Assembly (NCBI GenBank): GCA_002354035.1
Contig: DEKU01000051.1
Span: 1 to 18,672 of the forward strand
DNA length: 18,672 bases
Source: Bacteroidales bacterium UBA2714
GTDB taxonomy: Bacteria; Bacteroidota; Bacteroidia; Bacteroidales; P3
Direction of reading: 5' to 3'
Each line of letters starts with the position of its first letter. Within the stretch, counting starts at the first letter, position 1. The notes beneath the pieces are model-generated. The model had not been told where the DNA came from. It did not search any database and saw only the letters and a program-made list of their open reading frames with translations. The translations under genes and the position numbers were made by a program. Shown here piece by piece: positions 6,942 to 15,779 of the stretch.

Positions 6942-7071
6942 CATAGACAGTTTTGAGATGTATGTTTTTTTTGTTCAACATATTGGGCTATAGTGATTTG
7001 TGTATATTGTCCGGAATGGGTCTCATGAATGTTGAAAAACGGTGTGGAACACTAATAAAAATATACTTTAT

Positions 7072-7383
7072 ATGTCAATAACAATTTTGAATGAAATCGA
7101 CAAGGCCAAGGTACTGGCCGATGGATTGAGGAAGAATCTGGACAAGGTGCAAAGCCTTGGTGTCACTGCCCAGCAATTGGACCGCTTGGAGCAGACCTAC
7201 GGCGAGCTGAAAAGCATGGACGACGCTTTGGAAGCCCTGTGGCGTCAGGCCACGTTGCGGGTAAGGGAAAACAACGAGATGCTGGCCGACCTGAAGGCGC
7301 AGATGCTTGCCGTGCGCAAGGTGGTGAAGGAGCATTTCCCGCAGCAGGAGTGGTTGGCCTTTGGTGTGCAGGACAAGCGGTAG
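7072..7383 (+). CDS. Small helical, coiled-coil protein of unknown function
   Basis: The 103-residue product is almost all helix, with heptad-like spacing of Leu/Val from about residue 5 to 90 (for example LEQTYGELKSMDDALEALW), then a conserved-looking tail, EWLAFGVQDKR. There is no signal peptide or membrane segment, so it should be cytoplasmic. The start at MSITILNE was chosen because the upstream alternative adds ten residues (MWNTNKN...) that break the pattern. It is flanked by a divergent peptidase and a convergent efflux operon, so it seems monocistronic. It resembles in pattern the short helical hypothetical proteins of Bacteroidales that end in DKR, but I cannot name a family or a function. 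Confidence 0.75.
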   Translation: MSITILNEIDKAKVLADGLRKNLDKVQSLGVTAQQLDRLEQTYGELKSMDDALEALWRQATLRVRENNEMLADLKAQMLAVRKVVKEHFPQQEWLAFGVQDKR

Positions 7384-7496
7384 TCGACCCTTTGGCTCAT
7401 CGGGAATACGGGTGTGAGGCCCGGCATGTGTGTGATTGTATTAGGGAATGGGGTGTTCGTGGCCGGTGGTGTTGGATAAGCGCTGCAATAGAGTGG

Positions 7497-7527
7497 CTCC
7501 CGCCCACTGGAGGAGGGTGGGCGGGAG
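7497..7527. terminator. 11-bp hairpin between convergent genes
   Basis: CTCCCGCCCAC (7497-7507) pairs perfectly with GTGGGCGGGAG (7517-7527) around a nine-base loop. It lies between the 7072 gene stop and the TolC-like gene stop. No T run follows on either strand, so termination is likely but not certain. The remaining 7384-7557 bases show nothing else. Confidence 0.55.
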
Positions 7528-7557
7528 TTATGGTGCGACGGGATGCGCAGGAGGCTT

Positions 7558-8832
7558 CTATTCGAGGCCGAAATTGCCTGTGCCGGCGCAGCGTTCAAGT
7601 TCCACCCACGCTGCGAGGCAGCTGTGGAGACATTCGCTGTAGGCTTGGCGCAGTTCGTTATAGGTGTGCTGGGCGTTGATGACTTCGAGGAGTGAGGTTT
7701 CGCCCCGTTGGTAGGCGTACATCTTGCCTTCGAGCACCTGCTGGGCGTTGCTGATGATTACGGTGTTGTAGTCGGTGAGGCGGTTGAGGGCGGAGTGGTA
7801 GTTGTTGTAGGCTTTGGTGATTTCGGCTTGGGCTTGGCGACGCAGGATTTCGGTTTGCAGCCCGGCTTGCTGGGCTTTGAATTGCGAGGCGCGGATGTCG
7901 CCACGGTTGAGGTTGGAGAACGGAAGGGGTATGCTGACTCCTACGGTGTAGCCAAAGAATTCGGGGGCTGGAGCCTCTTCGTTGTGCACGCGTGTGTTGT
8001 AGTTGACGCCGAGGGCGAGGTCGATGTCGGGCAGCCGTTCGCGGCGTGTTTGTTTCAGCTCGCTCTGGGAGGCCAAGGCCATGTGACGCCCTTGCAGGAT
8101 GTCGAGCCTGAGGGTGTCGGCTGCGAGGAGCAGGTCCTGTAGGTTGTAGTGCTTGAGGGGTGTGCCGAGTTGTCCGGCCACGGACTGGGTGGAGACGGCG
8201 GGGCTGCCCATAAGCTGGTCGAGCTGGATGAGGGCATTGCGGTAGTCCACCAGCAGGGCGAGGTAGTCTTGTTGAGCGATGTTGGCTTCGAGACGGGTTT
8301 GCATGACGTCGATTTCGGATAGCTCGCCTGTGGCATGGCGCAGGCTGTCGCTGCGATAGAGCGAAAGCATGTGCTGGGCATTCTGTTGGCCTATCTGGAC
8401 AAGGTCGCGGGCCAAGAGAGCATCGATAAATGCAAGGGTTGCTTCGGCACGCAGGTCGAGCGCAAAGAGCCGCAGTCCGGCATCGGAGGCGTCGAGGTTG
8501 TGGCGTGCCACCTCTATGCGGGCGGCACGCTTGCCGAAGGAGATGGTTTTGCCCAGCTCGAAGCTGAGGGATTGGCCCATGGCTATATCCCAATCACTGT
8601 TGTTGCCGTATTCGGCCGAGAGGGTGGGGTCGGTGAATTTCTTGGCGGCAGAGAGGTCGGCCTCGGAAATGGAGCGGTCGAGTTTGGCGGCGGCATAGCT
8701 CAGGTTGTGTTCCATCACTTGGCCCATGAAGGTGCGGTAGTCGAGTTCCTGGCCGCGGAGGGGACTCACCATCGCCGTGACGAGGGCAAAGGCAGCGCAA
8801 AGGCGCAGGGGTTTGTGTGTGGCTGTTTTCAT
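7558..8832 (-). CDS. czcC: TolC/CzcC-like outer-membrane efflux channel
   Basis: The 424-residue product has a signal peptide (residues about 1-27, ending in LRGQ) and the long helical repeats typical of outer-membrane efflux proteins, in two similar halves with heptad Leu/Ala patterns (for example LFALDLRAEATLAFIDALL, then IKAYNNYHSALNRLTDY-like helices). It forms the trimeric duct of an RND pump. The ATG overlaps the stop of the pump gene by four bases (ATGA, 8829-8832), which fixes the start and implies translational coupling; a much longer in-frame reading would run into the pump gene and is rejected. It is the last gene of the operon. The symbol czcC is by analogy; no substrate specificity can be read from the channel. 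Confidence 0.88.
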   Translation of the reverse strand: MKTATHKPLRLCAAFALVTAMVSPLRGQELDYRTFMGQVMEHNLSYAAAKLDRSISEADLSAAKKFTDPTLSAEYGNNSDWDIAMGQSLSFELGKTISFGKRAARIEVARHNLDASDAGLRLFALDLRAEATLAFIDALLARDLVQIGQQNAQHMLSLYRSDSLRHATGELSEIDVMQTRLEANIAQQDYLALLVDYRNALIQLDQLMGSPAVSTQSVAGQLGTPLKHYNLQDLLLAADTLRLDILQGRHMALASQSELKQTRRERLPDIDLALGVNYNTRVHNEEAPAPEFFGYTVGVSIPLPFSNLNRGDIRASQFKAQQAGLQTEILRRQAQAEITKAYNNYHSALNRLTDYNTVIISNAQQVLEGKMYAYQRGETSLLEVINAQHTYNELRQAYSECLHSCLAAWVELERCAGTGNFGLE

Positions 8833-11800
8833 TGCTGGGTGGTTGTGTTGTTTTGTTGGGGTTGAGACTGGCTGGCTTGGCGTTGTTCGGCCCGGCGTTC
8901 CATCATGTAGTAGAGCGAGGGGAGGATGAAGAGGGTGACGATAGTGGCAAAGATGAGGCCGTAGACAATGACGGTGGCCAAGGGCCGCTGCACGTCGCTG
9001 CCGATGCCGGTGGAGATGGATGCCGGGAAGAGGCCCAGGACGGCCACGGAGGCGGTGAGGAGGACGGGCCGCATGCGGTGTGAGGCCCCTTCGATTACGG
9101 CGCGCCTCAGCCCCGTACCCCGCTCGCGCAGGTGGTTGATGTGTGAAATCATGATGATGCCGTTCTGTATGGCTACACCGATGAGGGCTATGAAGCCCAC
9201 GGCCGAGGAGACATTGAGGGTCATGCCCCGGATGTTGAGGGCTGCCATGCCGCCAAAGAGGGCCAGGGGCACGACGACCATGAGCAGTCCGGCCTGGCGC
9301 ACTTTGCCGAAGGCGAAGATGAGCAGGATGAACATGACCATCAGCGCCAGCGGGACAACAAGTCCCAGACGGTTGAAGGCACGGTTGCGGTTCTCGAATT
9401 GACCAGCCCAATGGAGGGAGGTCTTTTCGTGGTCGTAATGTATGTTTTGGGCTATCGCTTTGTTGGCCTCGGCCACGAACGAGGTGAGGTCGGCTCCGCG
9501 CAGGTTGATGCGCACGAGGGAGTAGCGGCGGGCCATCTCGCGCATGATGGTGCTGGCTCCAAGGGCCATTTTGATGTCTGCCACGGCCGAGAGGGGCACT
9601 TTCACTCCGTCGGCGGTGGTGAGGAGGAGGTTGCCTATGGTCTCAGGGGTGTTGCGATATTTTTCGGCATAGCGGCACGTGATGTCGTACACTTTGCTGC
9701 CCACATAAATCTGGGAGATGGCGCGTCCGCCAATGGCCAGCTCGATGAGTTCGGTGACATCCGACACATTGAGGCCATATTGGGCTATGCTTTCGCGGTT
9801 GACGGATATTTGGAGCTGAGGTGTGGGGGGCTCTTGGTCCACGGCCACATCGGTGGCACCCTTTATGCCCGACACTATCTGCGCCACCTGTTCGGCCACC
9901 TGGCGGCTCTCGTCGATGTCGTCGGAATAGATTTTCAGTGCCAGGTCGCTGTGTGTGCCGGCAATCTGGTCCATCACCATGTCGATGATGGGTTGCGAGA
10001 AGCCCGCCGAGTAGCCGGGCATCTGCTCGATGGCGGCCGCCATGGCCTCAACCAGTTCGGCCTTGGTGCGGCCACTTTTCCATGTGTTGTAAGGCTTCAG
10101 ACCTATCCCCACTTCCACATGTGAGAGCGAGAAACATTCGGCTCCCTCGTCGTCGCGTCCCAGCTGGGTCATGACGTAAGAGGTCTCATCGAAACTGCTG
10201 AGCACTTTGCGCAGGTCGTCCGACATCTTTTTCGATTGGTCGATGCTCAGCCCCGAGGGCAGCTGCACCTGCACCCAGATGGACCCTTCGTCGAGCGGTG
10301 GCAAGAAGTCTTTGCCCACGGTGAACGAGAGGGCTATCGAGCCGCACAGGATGACGATAAGGGTGGCAATCACCGCTTTTTTCTTTTCGAGGAAGGTGCC
10401 TATGGTGCGGGTGTAGGCATTGTTGAGCCGCTCAAGCCACTTGTTGTGATACAGCTTGCGGGGCTTGTGGTAGGCCATGTAGGAGAGGCCAGGCGTGAGC
10501 AGCAGGGAGGTGAGCAGTGCGCCGATAAGAGCATATCCCACCGTGTAGGCCATGGGGGTGAAGAGCTTGCGCTCCACATGCTCGAAGGCGAAGAGTGGCA
10601 GATAAGCTGTGATGATGATTATGGTGGAGAAAAAGATGGAGCGTCCCACTTCGCGCGCACGCTGTTTGACATCGTCGGTTGTGAGTTCCAGGTCGGGATG
10701 GCGTTCGCGTTTCTTCAGGATGTTTTCCATCATAACGATGGCGCCATCCACAAGGATGCCGAAATCGATGGCCCCCAACGACAGGAGGTTGGCGGGGATG
10801 CCCGTCAGTTTCATCAGCACAAAAGCCACAAGCAAGGCAATAGGAATGGTGAGCGCAACCACCAGCGACCCCCTGAAGTTGCCCAAGAATATCATCAGCA
10901 CCACGATGACCAGTATCATGCCGATGATTAGGGTGTGGGAGACTGTCTTGAGGGTTTCGCCCACTAAGTTGGTGCGGTCAAGGAAAGGGTGTATCTCTAC
11001 CCCTTCGGGAAGTATTTCGTTGTTCAGCTCGTCGATAGAGGTGTGGATGCGGTTCAGCACTTCGGAGGGGTTCTCGCCACGCAGCATCTGCACTATGCCC
11101 TCCACGGCGTCGTCGTAGTCGCGCTGATCGTCGCTGAATCCCAGCACCCCCTTGCGCTCAAGGGTGCCGTATTTCAGTTCGCCCAGCTCTTTGAGGTACA
11201 CCGGTGTGCCATTCACCGTCTTCACCACGATGTCGCCCAATCCCTCCAAGTCGCTGATCAGTCCGATGCCGCGCACCACGTAGCTCAACGACCCCTCGGA
11301 CAGGATGCTGCCGCCCGCGTTGAGGTTGTTCTGCTCTATCTTTTCGGTGATGTCGCTCAGTGAGATGCCAAATTCCGTGAGCCTTTCGGGCGACAGCTCT
11401 ATCTGGTATTGTGTCGTGATGCCACCATAGTTGCTCACATCGGCCACACCCGAAATCTGCCGCAGATAGGGAATGATAGTCCATTTGTGGATGTCGGTGA
11501 GGCTGCGGAGGTCATGGCTCCCGTCGGGGCTCTCCACAATATAGCGGAAAATCTCACCGGTAGGGGCTGTGAGGGGGTTGAGCTCAGGCACAGCCCCGTA
11601 AGGGAGGTCGATGCCCACAAGCCGCTCGGTGACGCGCTGCCGCGCCCAGTAGTCGTCCACCCCGTCGTCGAACACAAGAATCACGGTCGAAATGCCGAAG
11701 CTGTTCTTGCTGCGCATGGTGATCAGGTTGGGGATGCCGCTCACCGCCCGCTCCACGGGAATGGATATTTGCTGCTCAATCTCCTCGGTGGCCAGTCCCG

Positions 11801-11960
11801 GCACCTGCGTCACCACCTGCACGGTAGTGTCCGAGATGTCAGGATAGGCATCTATCGACAGGGAATTCCATGCTATCACCCCGGCAATGCAGAGCAAAAT
11901 AAAGGTGACTATGGTGATGGCGCGGTGGTCTATGGCCCACCCTACAAGTTTGTCTATCAT
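8829..11960 (-). CDS. czcA: Heavy-metal efflux RND pump, CzcA/CusA family
   Basis: The 1043-residue product has the RND layout of twelve membrane helices and two large periplasmic loops. It starts with the family N-terminus (IDAYPDISDTTVQV, PGLATEEIEQQI). In helix 4 the motif DFGILVDGAIVMMEN (residues 399-413) has Asp399, Asp405 and Glu412, the proton-relay set of CzcA-like pumps for divalent metals (Zn, Co, Cd, Ni). CusA-type Cu/Ag pumps instead have AIGAMVDAA there, so divalent cations are the likelier substrate. It uses the proton gradient to move metal from the periplasm or cytoplasm through the channel. It follows the adaptor by 53 bases and overlaps the channel gene by four. The symbol is by analogy; the exact metal is not decided. 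Confidence 0.95.
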   Translation of the reverse strand: MIDKLVGWAIDHRAITIVTFILLCIAGVIAWNSLSIDAYPDISDTTVQVVTQVPGLATEEIEQQISIPVERAVSGIPNLITMRSKNSFGISTVILVFDDGVDDYWARQRVTERLVGIDLPYGAVPELNPLTAPTGEIFRYIVESPDGSHDLRSLTDIHKWTIIPYLRQISGVADVSNYGGITTQYQIELSPERLTEFGISLSDITEKIEQNNLNAGGSILSEGSLSYVVRGIGLISDLEGLGDIVVKTVNGTPVYLKELGELKYGTLERKGVLGFSDDQRDYDDAVEGIVQMLRGENPSEVLNRIHTSIDELNNEILPEGVEIHPFLDRTNLVGETLKTVSHTLIIGMILVIVVLMIFLGNFRGSLVVALTIPIALLVAFVLMKLTGIPANLLSLGAIDFGILVDGAIVMMENILKKRERHPDLELTTDDVKQRAREVGRSIFFSTIIIITAYLPLFAFEHVERKLFTPMAYTVGYALIGALLTSLLLTPGLSYMAYHKPRKLYHNKWLERLNNAYTRTIGTFLEKKKAVIATLIVILCGSIALSFTVGKDFLPPLDEGSIWVQVQLPSGLSIDQSKKMSDDLRKVLSSFDETSYVMTQLGRDDEGAECFSLSHVEVGIGLKPYNTWKSGRTKAELVEAMAAAIEQMPGYSAGFSQPIIDMVMDQIAGTHSDLALKIYSDDIDESRQVAEQVAQIVSGIKGATDVAVDQEPPTPQLQISVNRESIAQYGLNVSDVTELIELAIGGRAISQIYVGSKVYDITCRYAEKYRNTPETIGNLLLTTADGVKVPLSAVADIKMALGASTIMREMARRYSLVRINLRGADLTSFVAEANKAIAQNIHYDHEKTSLHWAGQFENRNRAFNRLGLVVPLALMVMFILLIFAFGKVRQAGLLMVVVPLALFGGMAALNIRGMTLNVSSAVGFIALIGVAIQNGIIMISHINHLRERGTGLRRAVIEGASHRMRPVLLTASVAVLGLFPASISTGIGSDVQRPLATVIVYGLIFATIVTLFILPSLYYMMERRAEQRQASQSQPQQNNTTTQQ

Positions 11961-12013
11961 GGCGTTCTTCTTGAGTTTTGCAGATTATAGTTTGTGGATT
12001 TGTGCCGTTGGGT

Positions 12014-13129
12014 TTAGTGCTTGTCAATAAGATAGAATGCCCCTTCGGTAACAATCACATCTCCTACCTTCAGGCCACTGATTACCCGGAGGAAATGCTC
12101 GTCAATCGACTGTACCTCCACCTTTGTGCGACAGTATGTGTTGTCGCCAATGCGGCGCAGCACATAGCGCCCTTTCTCGCTTTGCAGAACAGCCTTTTTG
12201 GGCACCACGATTGTGTTGCGGCTGTGAATCTGCATGCGCACCTGTGCATACATGTTGGGCAGCATAAGGTGGCGGGGATTACTGCACTCAATTATTGTCT
12301 CCACGGTGCGGGTATCGGCATCGAGTATGCCTCCCACATAGGTCACATGTCCTGTCACCACGCTGTCCGGACGGGCCACCAAGTTGACTTCCACATGTTC
12401 TATCCCATTCACATAAGGGGCATCCATCTCGCTGACGTTGGCTTTCACCCACACCTTGTCCAGGTCGGCCACCACCACCTTCGTGGCGGCATCCTCTTTC
12501 AGGTATTCTCCTATCACCAAATCGTTTTGCAGCACCTGCCCTGCTATGGGCGAGCGCACAATCATGGGCTGGCCCACCTCGGCCCGGTGTATGTCTATCT
12601 GGTATTCTTTGGCCACGGCCACGGCATGGTGGTATTCCTCCACCGCCAACGAGTAGGTGGTCTTGGCCTCGTCCAGCTCCTTGACCGATGCAACTTTGTT
12701 ATTGTGAAGGTCCTGTGTGCGGTCCAACCCTCGTTTGGCCATATCCATCTCCGACTTGGTCTGTATCAGCTTTTTCACCACTTCCGAATAGTCCGACGAC
12801 GAAATCTCAAACAGCGGTGTTCCGGCTTTGACATGCTGCCCGATACGCACCAGCGAACGCACCACCCGTCCGGCAAAGGGAGCCGACACTTCGGCATAGG
12901 CCGACGGGATGGCACGCACCACGCCTGTGGTTGACAGGGTGGCCGAGTACGACGACTCGTCAACGGTGTCGCACACCATCTTCGACGCAATGGTCGATGT
13001 CTCCGGCACCACCAGCGTGTCGCCCACCACCTTCACCTCGTTGTAGGCTGCACTTTCGTCGCTATGAGCAGACCCGTTGCAGCTGGCCAAAAGTCCGGCA
13101 CAAATCAGTAGATACAGTGTTTTTCTCAT
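12014..13129 (-). CDS. czcB: Lipoprotein membrane-fusion adaptor of the RND pump
   Basis: The 371-residue product links the inner-membrane pump to the outer-membrane channel. A lipobox LLASC places the lipidated Cys at residue 17, which supports the start at MRKTLYLL over an upstream ATG that adds 11 residues. Domains in order: lipoyl half (about 75-110, EVSAPFAGRVVRSLVRIG), helical hairpin (about 115-180, KSEMDMAKRGLDRTQDL), second lipoyl half (SPIAGQVLQNDLVIGE), beta-barrel and membrane-proximal domain to the end. No His-rich or Met-rich metal-binding N-terminus is present. It is first in a three-gene operon and has a putative promoter at 13219-13226 plus a palindrome at 13264-13283. The symbol is by analogy. 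Confidence 0.92.
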   Translation of the reverse strand: MRKTLYLLICAGLLASCNGSAHSDESAAYNEVKVVGDTLVVPETSTIASKMVCDTVDESSYSATLSTTGVVRAIPSAYAEVSAPFAGRVVRSLVRIGQHVKAGTPLFEISSSDYSEVVKKLIQTKSEMDMAKRGLDRTQDLHNNKVASVKELDEAKTTYSLAVEEYHHAVAVAKEYQIDIHRAEVGQPMIVRSPIAGQVLQNDLVIGEYLKEDAATKVVVADLDKVWVKANVSEMDAPYVNGIEHVEVNLVARPDSVVTGHVTYVGGILDADTRTVETIIECSNPRHLMLPNMYAQVRMQIHSRNTIVVPKKAVLQSEKGRYVLRRIGDNTYCRTKVEVQSIDEHFLRVISGLKVGDVIVTEGAFYLIDKH

Positions 13130-13218
13130 TTTCAGCAAGGATATATTGTTTGTTTTTGTCATTCAGTATGAGCTTTTTCCGTTAATATGACTCTTTTTTT
13201 AGGTCCTATACTCGGCTG

Positions 13219-13226
13219 CAAAGATA
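13219..13226 (-). promoter_or_regulatory. Probable -7 element of the metal efflux operon
   Basis: Minus-strand TATCTTTG matches TAnnTTTG and lies about 90 bases before the adaptor ATG. There is no TTG at the proper -33 distance, which is usual for an activator-dependent promoter. The upstream palindrome is a candidate activator site. Confidence 0.5.
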
Positions 13227-13263
13227 CTATTATTTCTTGAATTATGTGAAAAAATTATTGATA

Positions 13264-13283
13264 AACGATAAATAATTATCGTT
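13264..13283. promoter_or_regulatory. 20-bp palindrome upstream of the efflux operon
   Basis: AACGATAA (13264-13271) and TTATCGTT (13276-13283) are perfect inverted arms around ATAA. The centre is about 60 bases upstream of the predicted transcription start, a usual place for a dimeric activator. It loosely recalls GATAAT-type metal-regulator boxes, but no regulator gene lies nearby. Confidence 0.5.
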
Positions 13284-13336
13284 CAAGGCGGCTTTCACGC
13301 CTTCAGCGAGGCTTCACAATCGGCCCCCGAGTGACA

Positions 13337-13365
13337 ATAAAAAAAGAACAACCCTTTCAGGTTGT
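13337..13365 (-). terminator. Intrinsic terminator of the tRNA-fMet gene
   Basis: On the minus strand, ACAACC (13365-13360) pairs with GGTTGT (13353-13348) around a six-base loop, followed shortly by a run of seven T. It lies eight bases beyond the tRNA CCA end. Confidence 0.75.
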
Positions 13366-13372
13366 CCTTCCT

Positions 13373-13447
<75 letters not shown>

Positions 13448-13476
13448 CTCTGTTATTTCTCTTTCGAAATCGTTTG

Positions 13477-13507
13477 CAAAAGTACTACTTTTTCCCGATA
13501 TGGCAAA
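13477..13507 (-). promoter_or_regulatory. Bacteroidota-type promoter of the tRNA-fMet gene
   Basis: On the minus strand, TTTG (13504-13507), 19 bases and TACTTTTG (13477-13484) match the consensus. The start would be near 13470, about 23 bases before the mature tRNA. Confidence 0.72.
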
Positions 13508-13593
13508 AAAACTTTTGGCAAATAGTTGATAATTAACATACCATATTTTAATAATCAATATGTTATGGACCACGTTTAACATAGCTAACAACA

Positions 13594-13626
13594 ATCCCCG
13601 GACAGCGAAAAACGCTCTCCGGGGAT
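13594..13626 (-). terminator. Hairpin after the dsbD-like gene
   Basis: ATCCCCGGA (13594-13602) pairs with TCCGGGGAT (13618-13626); after a C:C mismatch a further four pairs (AGCG with CGCT) close a loop of five A. It lies 36 bases past the dsbD stop and is the probable end of the three-gene operon. The minus-strand T run is poor. Confidence 0.65.
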
Positions 13627-13662
13627 ATCGATTTGTTAAAATGGGGCTGTCTCCCAACGCCT

Positions 13663-15744
13663 TTATTTCATGTTTGAAAGGCCTTCGTTCAGGTAGGCAA
13701 TGAATTTCTGTACATCGCGGTCGTACTGATAATTTTCTTTGGTCAGCACTTTGCCGTCGGCATCAATAATGACGTAATATGGCTGGGCGTTCATATTGAA
13801 CATGCTCTTCTCATAATACAAGTTGCGTTTACCCAAAGTCTTCAGCACACGGCCTTTGTCGTCCGTGATCCATTCCGCCTCAGGCAGCTCAATCTGTTGC
13901 TCGTCGACATACAGTTCACACAGAACAAACTTCTGGTTGATGATGGCTTTCACATCCTTGTCCGACCATACCAGATGCTCCATCTCGCGGCAGTTGTTGC
14001 AGGTGTGGCCGGTAAAGTCGATAAAGATGGGCTTGCCCACTTTCTTTGCATAGGCTTTGGCCTCCTCAAGGTCGAAAAATCCGTGGTAACCCGCAGGCGA
14101 CTGGAGCCTGTCGGCATATTTGCGGTCGGCCGGCAGTGCCTCGGTTCCCATGGCGCTCCCGTCGTACACCACCGTCGCGCCCTGCTCTTCGATGCTGCGC
14201 TCTATGTTGAAATCCTGTGTGGTCATGGGAGGCAGGAAGCCGCTGATGGCCTTTAACGGGGCACCCCACAGACCCGGAATCATATACACCACAAAGGCGA
14301 GGTCGATGATGGCCAAAAACAAGCGCACCACTCCGATATGCTCCAGGTCCTCATCGCCTTTGAACTTGAGTTTGCCCAGAAGGTAGAGACCCAGAAGGCC
14401 GAAAATAACTATCCACAAAGCCAGATAGGTCTCGCGGTCCAGCAGGTGCCAGTGGCAGTAAAGGTCGGCCATCGACAGGAACTTCAAGCCGAAGGCCAGC
14501 TCCAGGAAGGCAAACACCACCTTCACCGTGTTGAGCCATCCGCCTGACTTCATGTTTTTCAACACCGACGGGAACATAGCCAACAGCGTGAACGGGGCGG
14601 CAAAACCGATACCGAAGCCCAGCATGGTGATGAGCGACACCCAGCGGTCGGTCGTGCTGGTCGAAAGGCCCACCAATGCGGCACCCAATATGGGGCCGGT
14701 GCAGCTGAACGACACCAACACGGTGGTCAGGGCGATAAAGAACGGAGCCAACAGCCCGCCTTTGTCCGCCTGCTCGTCCGACTTGTTGATCCAGCGCTCG
14801 GGCATCTTAATCTCAAACAAACCGAAGAAACTCAGCGAGAAGATGATGAAAATGATGAAGAACAGGAGGTTGGGGACCCAGTGCGTGCCGATAAAGTACA
14901 ACGCCTCTGGTCCGAACACCAACGTCAATATCGCTCCCAGCACCGCAAACAAGAAGATAATGGAGAACCCGAAAAACCAGGCCTGACGACGTGAGGCCTT
15001 CTTGTTATCCGTGCTGTTCATAAAGAAATTCACCGTCATCGGTATCATGGGGAACACGCAGGGGGTGAACATCGTCAGCACACCGCCCAGCAGGGCCAGT
15101 AGGAAAATCACCAAGAGCGAGTCCTTCTTTTTCTCAGGCTGGTCGGCGGCAGTGGCAGTGCTGTCGGCCACATTGGCCACCGGTGTGGCGGCGATGGCGG
15201 CAGCCGAGTCCTCAGCCTCTTGCAGGTCGGCCACAGCAGTGTCGGCCTCGGCAACCGCGCTGGCGGCAGCATTATCGGTGGCCGTAGCCTTGGCCCCCTT
15301 CACCGAGAACGAGAAATCGCGGTCGTCCGGCGCTATGCACGAGCCGTTGTTGCACAGCTGGTAGCTGAATGTGCCGCCCACCTTGAAGTCCTTCGTCGAG
15401 CGGCGCTCAATTTTCTGGCGGAACACCACCCGCCCCTCAAACGAGCGGACTGTGCAGTTGAAGTCCTTGTCGAACTCCTCATGAGGTTTGGGTTCGCTCA
15501 CCCCCCCCACGCGCTTATAGTCGGCCGAGGGCGTGAACTCAAACGCTATGGGGAACGGCCCGTTGGGGTCGGTGTGCTGCGAGTAGAGGTGCCAGCCCGG
15601 GTCCAGCTGGGCCGTAAACACCAGCTCCGACATGTTTTCGTTGAGGTCCTTTACCGTAAAAGACCATTTCACGGGGTCTTGAATCTGGGCCGACACCATC
15701 CAGGCCATGGCCAGTCCAAGCACAAATGATACAATTTTTTTCAT
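13663..15744 (-). CDS. dsbD: DsbD-type thiol:disulfide interchange protein
   Basis: The 693-residue product carries electrons from cytoplasmic thioredoxin through the membrane to periplasmic thiols. It has a signal peptide (1-19), an N-terminal immunoglobulin-like domain with Cys131 and Cys136 (LCNNGSC), an Ala-rich linker (about 148-200), a membrane core of about eight helices with Cys229 in TPCVFPMIP and Cys348 in SFSCTGP, and a C-terminal thioredoxin domain with Cys582-Asn-Asn-Cys585. All three redox pairs of DsbD are present. The inter-domain linker is unusually long and Ala-rich. It is the last gene of an operon, 35 bases after the propeller gene, with no own promoter visible. The symbol reflects function and layout; DipZ/ScsB-type naming is possible. 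Confidence 0.93.
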   Translation of the reverse strand: MKKIVSFVLGLAMAWMVSAQIQDPVKWSFTVKDLNENMSELVFTAQLDPGWHLYSQHTDPNGPFPIAFEFTPSADYKRVGGVSEPKPHEEFDKDFNCTVRSFEGRVVFRQKIERRSTKDFKVGGTFSYQLCNNGSCIAPDDRDFSFSVKGAKATATDNAAASAVAEADTAVADLQEAEDSAAAIAATPVANVADSTATAADQPEKKKDSLLVIFLLALLGGVLTMFTPCVFPMIPMTVNFFMNSTDNKKASRRQAWFFGFSIIFLFAVLGAILTLVFGPEALYFIGTHWVPNLLFFIIFIIFSLSFFGLFEIKMPERWINKSDEQADKGGLLAPFFIALTTVLVSFSCTGPILGAALVGLSTSTTDRWVSLITMLGFGIGFAAPFTLLAMFPSVLKNMKSGGWLNTVKVVFAFLELAFGLKFLSMADLYCHWHLLDRETYLALWIVIFGLLGLYLLGKLKFKGDEDLEHIGVVRLFLAIIDLAFVVYMIPGLWGAPLKAISGFLPPMTTQDFNIERSIEEQGATVVYDGSAMGTEALPADRKYADRLQSPAGYHGFFDLEEAKAYAKKVGKPIFIDFTGHTCNNCREMEHLVWSDKDVKAIINQKFVLCELYVDEQQIELPEAEWITDDKGRVLKTLGKRNLYYEKSMFNMNAQPYYVIIDADGKVLTKENYQYDRDVQKFIAYLNEGLSNMK

Positions 15745-15779
15745 AGTGAATGATGGATTCGTTATTGCTGCTTATAGGT

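Larger units (their letters stand above)
6712..7071. other. Intergenic region between divergent genes
   Basis: No gene is seen in this 360-base stretch. It contains a T-rich segment with the repeat ATTTATTTTCTT twice (about 6768-6800), a GC-rich hairpin followed by seven T (6875-6912) that looks like a plus-strand terminator, and a TATATTTG promoter element at 6934-6941. Short open frames here have no signal, no family likeness and no plausible start context. Confidence 0.5.

Noticed and set aside
5832..6956. Plus-strand open frame of about 374 codons
   Set aside because: It is antisense to the cysteine peptidase, whose catalytic motifs, signal peptide and promoter are all intact on the minus strand.
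7558..9411. Long version of the TolC-like gene extending into the pump gene
   Set aside because: The extra N-terminal 193 codons are an out-of-frame reading of the RND pump; the ATGA overlap at 8829-8832 and the signal peptide define the true start.
13264..13283. Assignment of the palindrome as a Fur box
   Set aside because: Only the GATAA/TTATC ends agree with the Fur consensus and the central arrangement differs, so it is kept as an unassigned palindrome.
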